Part shown: piece by piece, positions 35,040-44,819 of the stretch
Position numbering within the stretch: the first letter of the stretch is position 1
How the letters are laid out: each line of letters opens with the position of its first letter
Source: Aurantibacter_A sp965215845
Lineage (GTDB): Bacteria; Bacteroidota; Bacteroidia; Flavobacteriales; Flavobacteriaceae
Direction of reading: 5' to 3'
DNA length: 64,000 nucleotides
Assembly: GCA_965215845.1 (NCBI GenBank)
Contig: CBDCEL010000004.1
Span: forward strand, 682,001-746,000
Program-made: the position numbers and the translations under genes
Notes under the pieces: model-generated
The model's input: only the letters and a program-made list of their open reading frames with translations
Database searches by the model: none
Told to the model about the DNA's origin: nothing

Positions 35040-35055
35040 ATGCAAACCTTTGCAT
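35040..35055. promoter_or_regulatory. LacI-type operator, copy 2
   Basis: ATGCAAACCTTTGCAT lies 83 bp before susC. Here the palindrome extends three bases further on each side (TCT/AGA). It is followed 23 bp later by CGAACATCA (35079-35087) and then TTATTGTT (35093-35100); the same two boxes follow copy 3 at identical spacing. Confidence 0.85.
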
Positions 35056-35137
35056 AGACTTTTGGCATCAATTAATTCCGAACATCACAATTTTATTGTT
35101 ATTTGGTTATCAAATGAACTAATTTAAACTGCATAAT

Positions 35138-38107
35138 ATGAAGAAAATTAAATTTTTGATGCTGATTTTCTTGCTAGGGACCGTTTCGGTTTCGTGGGCA
35201 CAGACCTTGGTAACCGGAACGGTAACCGACGACCAGAATGCTCCATTACCTGGGGCCAATGTAATTGAAAAAGGGACCACAAACGGTACACAAACCGACT
35301 TTGACGGTAACTTCTCCATCGAGGTGGCAAATGGTGCGATTCTTGAGATTTCTTATCTAGGGTATACCACTCAAGAGATAGCCGTTCAGGGGCGCTCTTC
35401 AATTTCGGTCCAGTTAATAGAAGATGCAACCCAGCTCGAAGATGTGGTGGTTGTAGGTTACGGAGTACAGAGAAAGTCTGACGTGACCGGTGCGATCGGC
35501 TCTATAAAGAGCGAAGACTTTAACAAAGGGGTCGTTGCCAACGCCGGTCAACTCTTGCAGGGTAAAGTTTCAGGGGTCAATATTTCTGCGGTCAGCGGTG
35601 AGCCTGGAGCTGCACAGAATATTATAATCCGTGGTGTTGGAAGTCTTCGATCGGGTACAACACCCCTTTTTGTAGTGGATGGTTTTGTCATTGACAATAG
35701 TCCAACAGGGGTTTCCTCCAATCCTTTAAACTTCATCAATCCCCAAGACATCGCCTCAATCGATGTATTGAAAGATGCCTCTGCTGCCGCAATTTATGGG
35801 GCAAGGGCCGCCAATGGGGTTATTGTAATCACCACCAAAAAAGGAAAGGTCGGGAAAACTGAAATGAACCTATCGGTCTCTACTGCAATGTCATCGTTGG
35901 CGAATGGCGTAGATGTTTTTGACTCAAATGAGTTCAGGCAACAAGTACCTGCGGTCGAGGGAACTTTATTTGATGGAGGCGCCAATACCAATTGGGAAGA
36001 TGCATTGACCAGAACGGGTATTTCCAAAAACGTCAATCTATCATTGAGCGGCGCTGCATCCGAAAAGTTCTCCTATTATACTTCCGTAGGTGTAGATGAC
36101 CAAGAGGGAATATATAACAATAGCTCCTTAAAGAGATACTCCGGCAGGGTGAATTTAAACCAAAAGGCATTCGATGGACGTTTAAATGTAGACGTGAACC
36201 TGACCGCCTCAAGAACGGTCAATGAGCGGCCCGATATCGGGAGTATCGTGACCGATATGTTACAATTGAACCCAACCATACCCGTTTTTACCGATGGCGA
36301 GCCCACCTTACTGGATGAGCGGCTAAATCCGATTACCCGCAATAGAATTTATACGGATGAAGCCAACAGTAATAGGATCTTGGCCAATATTTCGCCTTCT
36401 TTTGAGATTGTGAAAGGCTTGGTTTATAAATTGAATTTAGGCGTTGACTATTCCTCTACGGATCGTGATATACAATTTGAACCCTTCGCCTTATTGGAAG
36501 GCAGCGAAAATGGCGAGCTGGATTCGAGAATCACCACCAATAGCAATACTTTGGTAGAAAACACCTTGACGTACAGCTTCAATACGGGCGACCACAATGT
36601 CACGCTTTTGGCAGGACACTCATTTCAAGAAACGCTCTTCAAACAAAAAAGGTTTGAATCGGAAGGATTTGCCATTAACGGAATTGAGCCCAGATACCAG
36701 GATCAAATTAGTACCGAGGTGCTTCCGACCGAATTAACGGGAGAAGCCTATAAGAACGAACAGCAATCGGTCTTCGGTAGAATCAATTACGGATATGCCG
36801 ACAAATATTTGTTAACGGCGACGTTGCGTGCCGATGGTTCCTCAAGATTTGGTGCAAATAACAAATATGGATATTTCCCATCTGTGGCTTTGGGCTGGAA
36901 TATCAGCAAAGAAGGTTTTATGGCGGATAATGATGTATTCAGCAATTTAAAATTACGTGCAAGCTGGGGACAGACAGGTAATCAAGATGGTATTCCCAGC
37001 AAAGTAAGTCTACAAAGTTTCGTGGACTCCAGGGTTGAAAACGATACCTATCCCATTGACGGTAACGAGGTGACCCTAGACGACTATCCTTTTGGTACAG
37101 TGCCTGTGCGTACGGCCTTCCCTGACCTTAAGTGGGAGGTTACCACGCAAACGAATGTGGGCTTAGACTTTGGCCTTTTTGGCAATCGGGTGACAGGTAC
37201 GTTGGACTACTTCAACAAAGTGGCCAGTGATGTTGTGCTATTTGCCAATAGAATAGACCCTATACAGCCAACCGAAAAAGTCTGGACCAACATTCCGAAT
37301 ATGGAAATTAAAAATACCGGTGTCGAGCTTACCTTGGATTACAGGGGAAATTTTAGTGAAGATTTCATCTTCAATGTTGGAGGAAATGTGTCATTTACCG
37401 ACAACAAAGTAGTCGACTCACAATTTGAGGTCATAACAACAGGGGCCGCTTCAGGAGCAGGTCAAACCGGCGCTACCATAAACGGTTATATAAATAATGA
37501 ACCGATAGGCGCCTTCTATATGAAAGAATTCATCGGCATAGGTGCCGATGGGCTAAATCAATTTGCCGACATTGTCCCAGATGGCGAATCCTTGGATAAC
37601 GACCGTGTCGTAGTGGGCAGTGCCCTGCCAGATGTCATTTATGCTTTCTACCTTAACTTCAATTACAAGAACTTTGATCTAGGTCTCAACTTTAATGGGG
37701 TTTCGGGCAATAAAGTCTATAACCATACAGCAATGTCATTGTTCTCAAGAGGGCAATTGAGCAGAAACCTGAATGCTACCGCTTTCGCGGTTGAATTTCC
37801 CAATGAAAGCAATAGTAATTCGAACGAAGTATCGACCCGTTATTTGGAAGATGGCAGTTTCCTGCGTTTGAACAACGCTACATTAGGGTATAGCTTAAAC
37901 CCCGAGGATATTGGGTTTGGGGATTGGGTAAGCAATATCCGCTTTAATATAACGGGACAAAATCTGTTTGTGATAACCGATTATTCCGGTTTTGACCCTG
38001 AGGTAAACACAGATGCCGATATTGATGGTATTCAAACATTCGGCATCGATCGGTTCAGATACCCATCGGCCAGAACATTCCTGTTTGGCTTAAATGTAAC
38101 TTTCTAA
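35138..38107 (+). CDS. susC: SusC/RagA-family TonB-dependent outer-membrane receptor
   Basis: A 989-residue protein with a signal peptide ending SVSWAQ. Residues 25-95 are a carboxypeptidase-regulatory-like domain (TVTDDQNAPLPGANVIEKGT); residues 105-220 are the TonB plug (VVVVGYGVQRKSDVTGAI, the TonB-box-like start, and GVGSLRSGTTPLFVVDGF). The remainder is a 22-strand barrel with the C-terminal strand ending FGLNVTF. It imports oligosaccharide or other solutes with TonB energy, paired with the SusD gene 19 bp downstream. Transcribed from a promoter with an operator at 35040. Confidence 0.95.
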   Translation: MKKIKFLMLIFLLGTVSVSWAQTLVTGTVTDDQNAPLPGANVIEKGTTNGTQTDFDGNFSIEVANGAILEISYLGYTTQEIAVQGRSSISVQLIEDATQLEDVVVVGYGVQRKSDVTGAIGSIKSEDFNKGVVANAGQLLQGKVSGVNISAVSGEPGAAQNIIIRGVGSLRSGTTPLFVVDGFVIDNSPTGVSSNPLNFINPQDIASIDVLKDASAAAIYGARAANGVIVITTKKGKVGKTEMNLSVSTAMSSLANGVDVFDSNEFRQQVPAVEGTLFDGGANTNWEDALTRTGISKNVNLSLSGAASEKFSYYTSVGVDDQEGIYNNSSLKRYSGRVNLNQKAFDGRLNVDVNLTASRTVNERPDIGSIVTDMLQLNPTIPVFTDGEPTLLDERLNPITRNRIYTDEANSNRILANISPSFEIVKGLVYKLNLGVDYSSTDRDIQFEPFALLEGSENGELDSRITTNSNTLVENTLTYSFNTGDHNVTLLAGHSFQETLFKQKRFESEGFAINGIEPRYQDQISTEVLPTELTGEAYKNEQQSVFGRINYGYADKYLLTATLRADGSSRFGANNKYGYFPSVALGWNISKEGFMADNDVFSNLKLRASWGQTGNQDGIPSKVSLQSFVDSRVENDTYPIDGNEVTLDDYPFGTVPVRTAFPDLKWEVTTQTNVGLDFGLFGNRVTGTLDYFNKVASDVVLFANRIDPIQPTEKVWTNIPNMEIKNTGVELTLDYRGNFSEDFIFNVGGNVSFTDNKVVDSQFEVITTGAASGAGQTGATINGYINNEPIGAFYMKEFIGIGADGLNQFADIVPDGESLDNDRVVVGSALPDVIYAFYLNFNYKNFDLGLNFNGVSGNKVYNHTAMSLFSRGQLSRNLNATAFAVEFPNESNSNSNEVSTRYLEDGSFLRLNNATLGYSLNPEDIGFGDWVSNIRFNITGQNLFVITDYSGFDPEVNTDADIDGIQTFGIDRFRYPSARTFLFGLNVTF

Positions 38108-38126
38108 TCAAAAAATTGTGTCAAAA

Positions 38127-39881
38127 ATGAAAAATAGAACTTTAATTGCGACTTGGGTGCTGTGCGCTTTCTTTAACTGGGGCTGTACAGACCTAGAGGA
38201 AGAAAGGTTGGACGAAGCAGAATTCGGGGGCCAATCAGAAACCATTAGCGGTGCCATTGCGCCGGCCTACGGATATATTTCTTGGGTATGGAGACATACC
38301 AATTACTATGGTCTACAATTGATTGCCTCCGATGAAGGAATCCTGCCTTTTCGAGGCGGAACGGACTGGTTCGATGGCGGAAAATTTATTGCCACACATC
38401 AGCATACCATCACCCCAACAAACGATTTGGTGGGTGACGCGTGGAACCAGCTCACCACGAACATCTCAAGAACATTGGCCGCCATTGAGGTCTTGACCCC
38501 CTTGGCAGATGAAGGGAATGCCGATGCGACCGGGGCCTTGTACGAAATGAAGGCCCTAAGGGCATATTTGAATATGTTAATGCTAGATAGTTGGGGTATT
38601 GTGCTTAGAAAAGAATCCTCTGACCAACTCTCAGAGGTACTTAGAACCCAAGAGGCTATCGATTACATTGAAAGTGAACTCCTTTCGGTGGTAGACCTTA
38701 TCAATACCGACAGAGGACCCGGTAGGATTACCCAGGCAGCAGTTTGGGGCTTTTTGGCAAGATTGCGCTTGAATGCCGCGGTGTACCGCGACCCTTATGG
38801 CACACCGAACTTTACCCAGGAAGATATGAATCTGGTAATTCAATACACCGATAATATCATTAACTCGGGTTCATTCTCCCTATCCCCTGAATATTTTGAT
38901 TTGTTCAATGATGAAAACAACAGTAATCCCGAGCTAATATTTGCATTGGACCAACGAGGCGTATTGAGGAGGGAGCATAGCCGCTGGGCCTATTGGTCAT
39001 TGGCCGGTTCGTTATTCCCCAGACCAGAACACCCCAGTGCCGATGGTACTGACGGACCTGCATTTACATCTGATTTTATCCAAACATGGATAGATGCCTA
39101 CGGTCCGGTCGATCCAGCCGAGGCCGATTCAAGATTTTATCAGCAGAATGCGATCGTTCCTGACGCGCAATTACTTGATTTTGAGGGCCGTGTACAAGAG
39201 GTGGCAACCGAAACGGAAAACAGCTATTATTGTATTGAAGCTACTGAATTCGAGATAGACAGAGGGGTCTTAAGGGGTATTCCTTGGGGGCCAAGAAAAG
39301 GAGATGACGGACAGTTCTTGACCTGCGATGGCGGAGTTAGAATTTATCCGGTACTGCAAAGAAAAGGGAATGGGCCCGACAGGGATGTCGGTTACGTCAA
39401 CCACACCTTCGAAGTAGATTTTACAAACGAGGGATCATTACACAACAAAGGGTATCGCTGCTCTAAATACCAGTTTAGCCGTACGTCGCCAAACGGCAAC
39501 AATTTTAGTAGCGTAGACCTTGTAATGATGCGTTTGGCCGAGATATATTTGATGCGGGCAGAAGCCAAATTAAGAAACGGTGATGCCGCCGGGGCTCTGG
39601 CCGATGTAAATACGGTCAGAACATCGAGAACGGCCCGCCCAGATCAAACGCCTGCAGCTTTGGCCTCGGTAGATGCTGACATATTATTCCGCGAACGCGG
39701 TTTTGAACTATACTGGGAAGGTTTTCGAAGAGGTGACCAAATACGTTTTGGCAAATATGAAGATTCTTGGACCGAGAAATCAGACACCGATGTAAACCAT
39801 AGATTGTTCCCAATTCCGCAGAGCGCAGTCGATGCAGCTTCCGGAATAGATGGTTTTCTTGAGCAAAATCAAGGCTATTGA
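38127..39881 (+). CDS. susD: SusD/RagB-family surface lipoprotein
   Basis: A 584-residue protein with lipobox NWGC (about residue 19). The ATG at 38127 starts the signal directly (MKNRTLIATWVLCAFF); an in-frame GTG at 38118 is less likely. It has TPR-like helices (NADATGALYEMKALRAYLNML) and the SusD C-terminal signature (RLAEIYLMRAEAKLRNGDAAGALADVNTVRTSR, FRERGFELYWEGFRRGDQIRFGKY). It binds the ligand over the SusC channel. Forms an operon with susC; the terminator at 40021 closes it. Confidence 0.94.
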   Translation: MKNRTLIATWVLCAFFNWGCTDLEEERLDEAEFGGQSETISGAIAPAYGYISWVWRHTNYYGLQLIASDEGILPFRGGTDWFDGGKFIATHQHTITPTNDLVGDAWNQLTTNISRTLAAIEVLTPLADEGNADATGALYEMKALRAYLNMLMLDSWGIVLRKESSDQLSEVLRTQEAIDYIESELLSVVDLINTDRGPGRITQAAVWGFLARLRLNAAVYRDPYGTPNFTQEDMNLVIQYTDNIINSGSFSLSPEYFDLFNDENNSNPELIFALDQRGVLRREHSRWAYWSLAGSLFPRPEHPSADGTDGPAFTSDFIQTWIDAYGPVDPAEADSRFYQQNAIVPDAQLLDFEGRVQEVATETENSYYCIEATEFEIDRGVLRGIPWGPRKGDDGQFLTCDGGVRIYPVLQRKGNGPDRDVGYVNHTFEVDFTNEGSLHNKGYRCSKYQFSRTSPNGNNFSSVDLVMMRLAEIYLMRAEAKLRNGDAAGALADVNTVRTSRTARPDQTPAALASVDADILFRERGFELYWEGFRRGDQIRFGKYEDSWTEKSDTDVNHRLFPIPQSAVDAASGIDGFLEQNQGY

Positions 39882-40020
39882 TATATAATATTCAGTATTG
39901 GGGCAACAGTTCCTTAATGTAAGTGCACATATGCAACTGAATTAAAACGGGATTTACGTACGAAGGTTGAATGGATATTTGTTTTAATTTTTCGTAATTA
40001 TTTTGTTAGTGTTAGTTCAT

Positions 40021-40057
40021 AAAGGCAGGTAAAATTTTTTGTCTGCCTTTATTTTTT
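40021..40057 (+). terminator. rho-independent terminator after susD
   Basis: AAAGGCAG/CTGCCTTT (40021-40028, 40043-40050) with a loop of 14 and a following T-rich run. It separates susCD from the GH92 gene, so the latter needs its own promoter. Confidence 0.85.
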
Positions 40058-40160
40058 ACCCCTCACCTAACAAATCAATTGCTATCGGAAACTAATATGG
40101 ATAACATTTGAATGGGTAAAAAAAGATTTACTTTTCCCTTTGGTTAGCTACTCCAAATAA

Positions 40161-42506
40161 ATGGCCGAAATTTCTATAACTTTAATCGCCAACGATAAAC
40201 CAAAACCGATCAAAGCGTATCTTTTTACAATTTTAAAGGCAGTTCTGATACTTCTGTTGGTTGTTTCATGTGCTGAAAACAAAAAAAAAGCAGCTATAGA
40301 AACCGATGCGGCGAGCATTGTCGATTTGGTCTACCCTCAATTGGATACTGAAAATTCGCGTTGGTTCTTGTTCTCCTCCGCTTCACGTCCCTTCGGCATG
40401 GTGAATTTGAGTCCCGATACCCAAATCGGCGGCGCTTGGGGCAGCGGGTACAGATATAAGACCGACACCATAAAGGGTTTTAGCCACATACATGGCTGGC
40501 AAATTTCAGGGCTTTCGGTAATGCCAATTACCACTTCTGAAGATAACCGGGGTGCCGTTTTTACAGATTTCTATTCGAAATTTTCGCACAAAGCCGAAAA
40601 AGTAAGTCCGGGCTATCATAGGGTTCATCTTGATCGATATGATCTAACCGCCGAACTCACCAGTACCAAACGGACAGGGTTCCATAAGTTCGCTTTTCCG
40701 GCCAACAAGACCCCGGCGGTACTGTTCAATTTGAATACAATGTTGGGGCCTTGCGAAAATCGAAACGGCTCCTTATCACAAATAGATGACTATAGTCTTG
40801 TAGGTGAATTGGAAATGGCTCCCACCCGCCGTCGCCCCAAACCGTTCAAGCTTTATTTTCAAATTCAATTTAATTCAAAAATCAATTCGATCCATAAAGA
40901 CGAGAATACAGGGAATTATCTTGTATTCATCGATACGGGTAAACGTGAGGTTTTGATGAAAGTCGGTATTTCTTATACCTCGGTAGAAAATGCCATCAAC
41001 AACAGCAAAGCCGAATTATCACACTGGGATTTTGAAAAAGTTGTTGAAGAATCACGTGAGGAATGGAATAGTCTTTTGGGAAGAATCAAGGTTGATGGCG
41101 GTTCGGAAATAGAAAGACGCCGCTTCTACACCGACTTATGGCACGCCTTACAAGGGCGAAGGACCATCAGCGACATCAACGGGGCCTACCCCGACAATAC
41201 CGGTGATGACTTTCGGATAGGGCAACTGCCGGTTGACGAGAACGGAAAACCCAAATTCAACCACTATAACTCCGATTCGTTCTGGGGAGCACAATGGACG
41301 ATCAATACGCTATGGGGACTTGCCTACCCCGATATTATGGAAGAATTCGTCCGTTCGCTTCTTCAATACGAAAAAGATGGGGGATTGATTCCCCGTGGGC
41401 CTTCTGGAGGCAATTACACCTATGTCATGACCGGGGCATCCTCTACCCCATTTATCGTTAGCGCAATTCAAAAGGGAATTATAAAAGACGATTTGGAGTA
41501 CATCTATGGGGCCTTAAAGAAAAACCAAATGCCTGGTGGCATCATGGAAAAAGCCGGCTATGAACATAAAACAGCCCTAGGCGGGGGATTTAAATATTAT
41601 CTCGAAAAAGGCTATGTGCCCTATCCTATTCCTGAAGGTAATTTTGGTGGCCACCAAGATGGGGCAAGCCTGACCCTGGAATATGCCTATCAAGATTGGA
41701 CCCTGGCACAGCTCGCCAAAAAATTGGGCCAAAATGAAGATTACGAATACTTTTTAAAACGTTCAAAAAACTATCGAAATGTTTTTGACAAAACATCCAG
41801 TTGGATGCGTCCTAAAAATGTTGACGGTCAATGGATGGAAAATTTTGACCCCTATCGACATAAAAATGGCTTTATAGAGAGCAACGCAGCGCAGGCAACC
41901 TGGTTCGTGCCACATGATATCGTTGGCTTGGCCGAGTTGGTGGGCGGAACCGAAAAAGCCGTGGAAAAATTGAATGCCCAATTCGAAACAGCCGAGAAGC
42001 TGGGCTTTACCTCGGGAACCTCGCATGAAGTCGAGGAGCATCCCGAGTATAGCCGTATTCCGATCAACTACGGCAACCAGCCCTCAATACAGACGGCCCA
42101 TATCTTCAATAAATTGGGGCGGCCCGACCTCACCCAAAAGTGGTCACAAAAAATTGTGGAAACCGTTTTTAGCGGACTAGACCCGTCAACCGGATACAAT
42201 GGCGATGAAGACCAGGGCTTAATGGGAAGTTTGGCCGTATTGCTAAAAATGGGCTTGTTCCAGATGAACGGCGGTACCGAAGAAGACCCTGTTTACGAAT
42301 TGGGGGGCGGCATATTCGACAAAATCGAAATCAGTCTACATCAGGATTATTATCCTGGAGGGAACCTCATAATCAAGACCAAGAATAATAAAGGGAGCGG
42401 GCAAATCATAAAAAAGATACTCTTGAACGGTATGGCCATCGAAAATATTGCAATACCGCATTCCCAAATTGTAAATGGCGGTGAACTGGTGCTGGAACTT
42501 AAATAG
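40161..42506 (+). CDS. GH92-family alpha-mannosidase-like lipoprotein
   Basis: A 781-residue protein with lipobox VVSC after a hydrophobic segment (residues 22-38). It has GH92 hallmarks: IVDLVYPQLDTENSRWFLFSSASRPFGMVNLSPDT, GFSHIHGWQIS, the Glu/Asp-rich GGHQDGASLTLEYAYQDWTLAQLAKKLG and YGNQPSIQTAHIFNKLGRPDLTQKW, and the Asn/Asp-rich GYNGDEDQGLMG near the C-terminus. GH92 enzymes are calcium-dependent exo-alpha-mannosidases (some act on mannose-1-phosphate links). It stands between susCD (terminator) and the LacI gene. Confidence 0.92.
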   Translation: MAEISITLIANDKPKPIKAYLFTILKAVLILLLVVSCAENKKKAAIETDAASIVDLVYPQLDTENSRWFLFSSASRPFGMVNLSPDTQIGGAWGSGYRYKTDTIKGFSHIHGWQISGLSVMPITTSEDNRGAVFTDFYSKFSHKAEKVSPGYHRVHLDRYDLTAELTSTKRTGFHKFAFPANKTPAVLFNLNTMLGPCENRNGSLSQIDDYSLVGELEMAPTRRRPKPFKLYFQIQFNSKINSIHKDENTGNYLVFIDTGKREVLMKVGISYTSVENAINNSKAELSHWDFEKVVEESREEWNSLLGRIKVDGGSEIERRRFYTDLWHALQGRRTISDINGAYPDNTGDDFRIGQLPVDENGKPKFNHYNSDSFWGAQWTINTLWGLAYPDIMEEFVRSLLQYEKDGGLIPRGPSGGNYTYVMTGASSTPFIVSAIQKGIIKDDLEYIYGALKKNQMPGGIMEKAGYEHKTALGGGFKYYLEKGYVPYPIPEGNFGGHQDGASLTLEYAYQDWTLAQLAKKLGQNEDYEYFLKRSKNYRNVFDKTSSWMRPKNVDGQWMENFDPYRHKNGFIESNAAQATWFVPHDIVGLAELVGGTEKAVEKLNAQFETAEKLGFTSGTSHEVEEHPEYSRIPINYGNQPSIQTAHIFNKLGRPDLTQKWSQKIVETVFSGLDPSTGYNGDEDQGLMGSLAVLLKMGLFQMNGGTEEDPVYELGGGIFDKIEISLHQDYYPGGNLIIKTKNNKGSGQIIKKILLNGMAIENIAIPHSQIVNGGELVLELK

Positions 42507-42700
42507 GCTTTAAGGCCATTTTTTGATTCGCAAGCCGTTTTAGGCTCAACAATTTAATCTCCCGCAGCCAGATTGCCAATATGGTAACATAATTTTTTGT
42601 AATTTTCTAAGAGGTATCGTATAAATAAATTGAAAGTGTTCAGTTGATGCACAAGTGCGTGACCTCAAAGGGATAATCGAAGATTCAAAAGCGACGGATC

Positions 42701-43726
42701 ATGAAAAAGGTTAGGGTTACCATTACTGACATTGCCCGTGAACTCAACATAGCACCGTCGACCGTCTCCCGTGCTTTAAAAGACCATCCTGCCTTAAAAA
42801 GGGAGACCAAACGGGCGGTAAAGGCTTTGGCCAAAAAATTGGATTATCGCCCTAATCTGTTGGCGTTGAACTTATTGCAAAAGAAGTCGAACACAATCGG
42901 GGTAATAGTTCCAGAAATTACCAGTCATTTTTTTTCAGCCATTATTACGGGCATACAAGATGTGGTAGGTACTTCAGACTATAACATCATGATTTGTCTG
43001 TCAAACGAATCTTATGAAGAGGAAATGACCATCGTCGACAAATTATCAAAAATACAGGTAGATGGGGTGTTGGTCTCCCCTTCTTCGGAAACGAATAATT
43101 TTGATCATCTCATGCGCCTCCAAAAAAGCGGTATTCCGGTCGTAGTATTCGACAGGGATTGTCCCGGATTGGAATCTGACAAGGTTTTGGTCGACGATTA
43201 TTCAGGGGCTTTTCAGGCCGTTGAATATCTAATCCAGTCCGGTTGTAAAAAGATCGCACATTTGGGCGGACCCATAAACCTAAGTACTGCCAAACATAGG
43301 CTTCAAGGATACCTAGATGCCCTGGAAGACAATAACATGCCGGTTGAAAAAGACTACATTGTGCATGTTTCGGGCTTTTCCCATGAAGATGGTCTAGAGC
43401 CAACCAAGAAATTATTGAAATTAAAGAATCCGCCAGATGCCATTCTTGCGACAAACGACAACATCGCGATTTCGGCGATGCATGTAGCGGAAAAACTGGA
43501 TTTCAAGATTCCCGAGGATATTTCCATAGTGGGTTTTGACGATCAACCAAACTCTTCTTATGTTACCCCTTCCCTGTCGACGGTTTGGCAGCCCGTATAT
43601 AGTATAGGCATGCTTTCGGCCAGAATTTTGCTTCACCACCTTGAGGAACAGGAAACCAAAATTAGGTACAGAAAAGAAGTCTTTAAGCCTGAACTGATAA
43701 TTAGGGCGTCTTCAAGGAGTCTTTAG
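42701..43726 (+). CDS. LacI-family transcriptional regulator
   Basis: A 341-residue protein. Residues 4-55 are the LacI DNA-binding domain (VTITDIARELNIAPSTVSRALKDHPALKRETKRAVKALAKKLDYRPN), with a hinge helix, then a periplasmic-binding-protein-like sensor (GVIVPEITSHFFSAIITGIQD, TNDNIAISAMHVAEKL, VVGFDD-type region) that binds a sugar or polyol. It sits between the susCD/GH92 block and the iol operon. The perfect palindrome ATGCAAACCTTTGCAT, found upstream of three transcription units here, is a natural candidate operator, though binding is not shown. Confidence 0.93.
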   Translation: MKKVRVTITDIARELNIAPSTVSRALKDHPALKRETKRAVKALAKKLDYRPNLLALNLLQKKSNTIGVIVPEITSHFFSAIITGIQDVVGTSDYNIMICLSNESYEEEMTIVDKLSKIQVDGVLVSPSSETNNFDHLMRLQKSGIPVVVFDRDCPGLESDKVLVDDYSGAFQAVEYLIQSGCKKIAHLGGPINLSTAKHRLQGYLDALEDNNMPVEKDYIVHVSGFSHEDGLEPTKKLLKLKNPPDAILATNDNIAISAMHVAEKLDFKIPEDISIVGFDDQPNSSYVTPSLSTVWQPVYSIGMLSARILLHHLEEQETKIRYRKEVFKPELIIRASSRSL

Positions 43727-43759
43727 CCCCTCTTTATGGCTTTAATCGCACATTTATCT

Positions 43760-43775
43760 ATGCAAACCTTTGCAT
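43760..43775. promoter_or_regulatory. LacI-type operator, copy 3
   Basis: ATGCAAACCTTTGCAT lies 94 bp before the first iol gene. CGAACATCA (43799-43807) and TTATTGTT (43813-43820) follow at exactly the spacing seen in copy 2, so the promoters of susC and iolJ share a whole architecture. Confidence 0.85.
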
Positions 43776-43869
43776 TGCCTTTAGACCCTGAATCCTTTCG
43801 AACATCAATTATTTATTGTTTTTTTATGTCAGCATGTCCTTACAATTGTAGGCACAAACGAACCGGCAA

Positions 43870-44811
43870 ATGATAGTTTCGCCCCAAGTTTTCTATAAAA
43901 AATGCTATGGGAGGTATGCCATTGCGGCCGTGAATGTTCTTACTATGGAACAAGTATTGGGTTTGTTCAGGGCAGGGCAGAGATCGAATGCCCCTTTTAT
44001 AGTGCAAATGACTCCGGTAGCAAGAAATTACGCCGGTCAAAAGATGTTGTTGGCAATGATAGATGCGGCATCCAAAGCATATCCAAAGGCGATTTATGCT
44101 GTTCACCTTGATCATGGCAACGAAGAACATGCCTTTGAGGCCATAGCTTCCAAAGCATACAATTCTGTGATGATCGACGCCTCGCATGACGATTTTGAGA
44201 CGAATGTGAATAGAACCAAAAAAGTTGTTGATGAAGCCCATAAAAAAGACATCGTCGTTGAAGCTGAATTGGGAATACTTAGCGGTATGGAAGACGACAT
44301 CTCAGTAGACGAAAAGAAAGCCAGGTACACCCGGCCATCAGAGGTAGAAAAATTTGTGGCATTGACCGCATGCGATAGTCTGGCCGTTGCAGTGGGAACC
44401 AGTCACGGAGCCTATAAATTTTCGGGAGGTCAACGCCTGCAATTTGATATTCTCGAAGAAATACAAAGGCGTCTTCCAAATTTTCCCATGGTATTGCATG
44501 GGGGTTCGGCCGTGAATAAAGAAGAAATACAAAGAATAAACGAAGCCGGTGGAAAATTAAGTGGGAAGGCAGCCGGGGTTTCCCCTGAAGAAATCAAAAA
44601 GTCGATTCCTTATGGCGTTTGTAAAATTAACATCGCAACGGATACCCGGCTTTTATGGACAAGGGTGCATCGCGAATTTTTCAAGAACACCCCTGAACTT
44701 TTTGACCCTATAATCCCAGGAAAAACATATATTGAGGCCTATGAAGCATTCATGTTGGAAAAGTTCGATCTTCTGAATGCAACGGGCAAAGCAAGTCAAT
44801 TTATTAAATAG
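43870..44811 (+). CDS. iolJ: 6-phospho-5-dehydro-2-deoxy-D-gluconate aldolase, class II FBA family
   Basis: A 313-residue class II aldolase: AVHLDHG (Zn His), VGTSHGAYKF, MVLHGGSA and CKINIATD phosphate-binding segments. Family alone cannot separate fructose-bisphosphate aldolase from IolJ; position at the head of the iol operon supports IolJ, which splits DKG-phosphate into DHAP and malonate semialdehyde. Its promoter has operator copy 3. An 8-bp gap precedes iolB. Confidence 0.88.
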   Translation: MIVSPQVFYKKCYGRYAIAAVNVLTMEQVLGLFRAGQRSNAPFIVQMTPVARNYAGQKMLLAMIDAASKAYPKAIYAVHLDHGNEEHAFEAIASKAYNSVMIDASHDDFETNVNRTKKVVDEAHKKDIVVEAELGILSGMEDDISVDEKKARYTRPSEVEKFVALTACDSLAVAVGTSHGAYKFSGGQRLQFDILEEIQRRLPNFPMVLHGGSAVNKEEIQRINEAGGKLSGKAAGVSPEEIKKSIPYGVCKINIATDTRLLWTRVHREFFKNTPELFDPIIPGKTYIEAYEAFMLEKFDLLNATGKASQFIK

Positions 44812-44819
44812 TATCAAGT

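Noticed and set aside
43870..44811. Plain fructose-bisphosphate aldolase (fba)
   Set aside because: The sequence family would allow it, but the position at the head of a complete iol operon favours IolJ. The alternative is mentioned in the entry.
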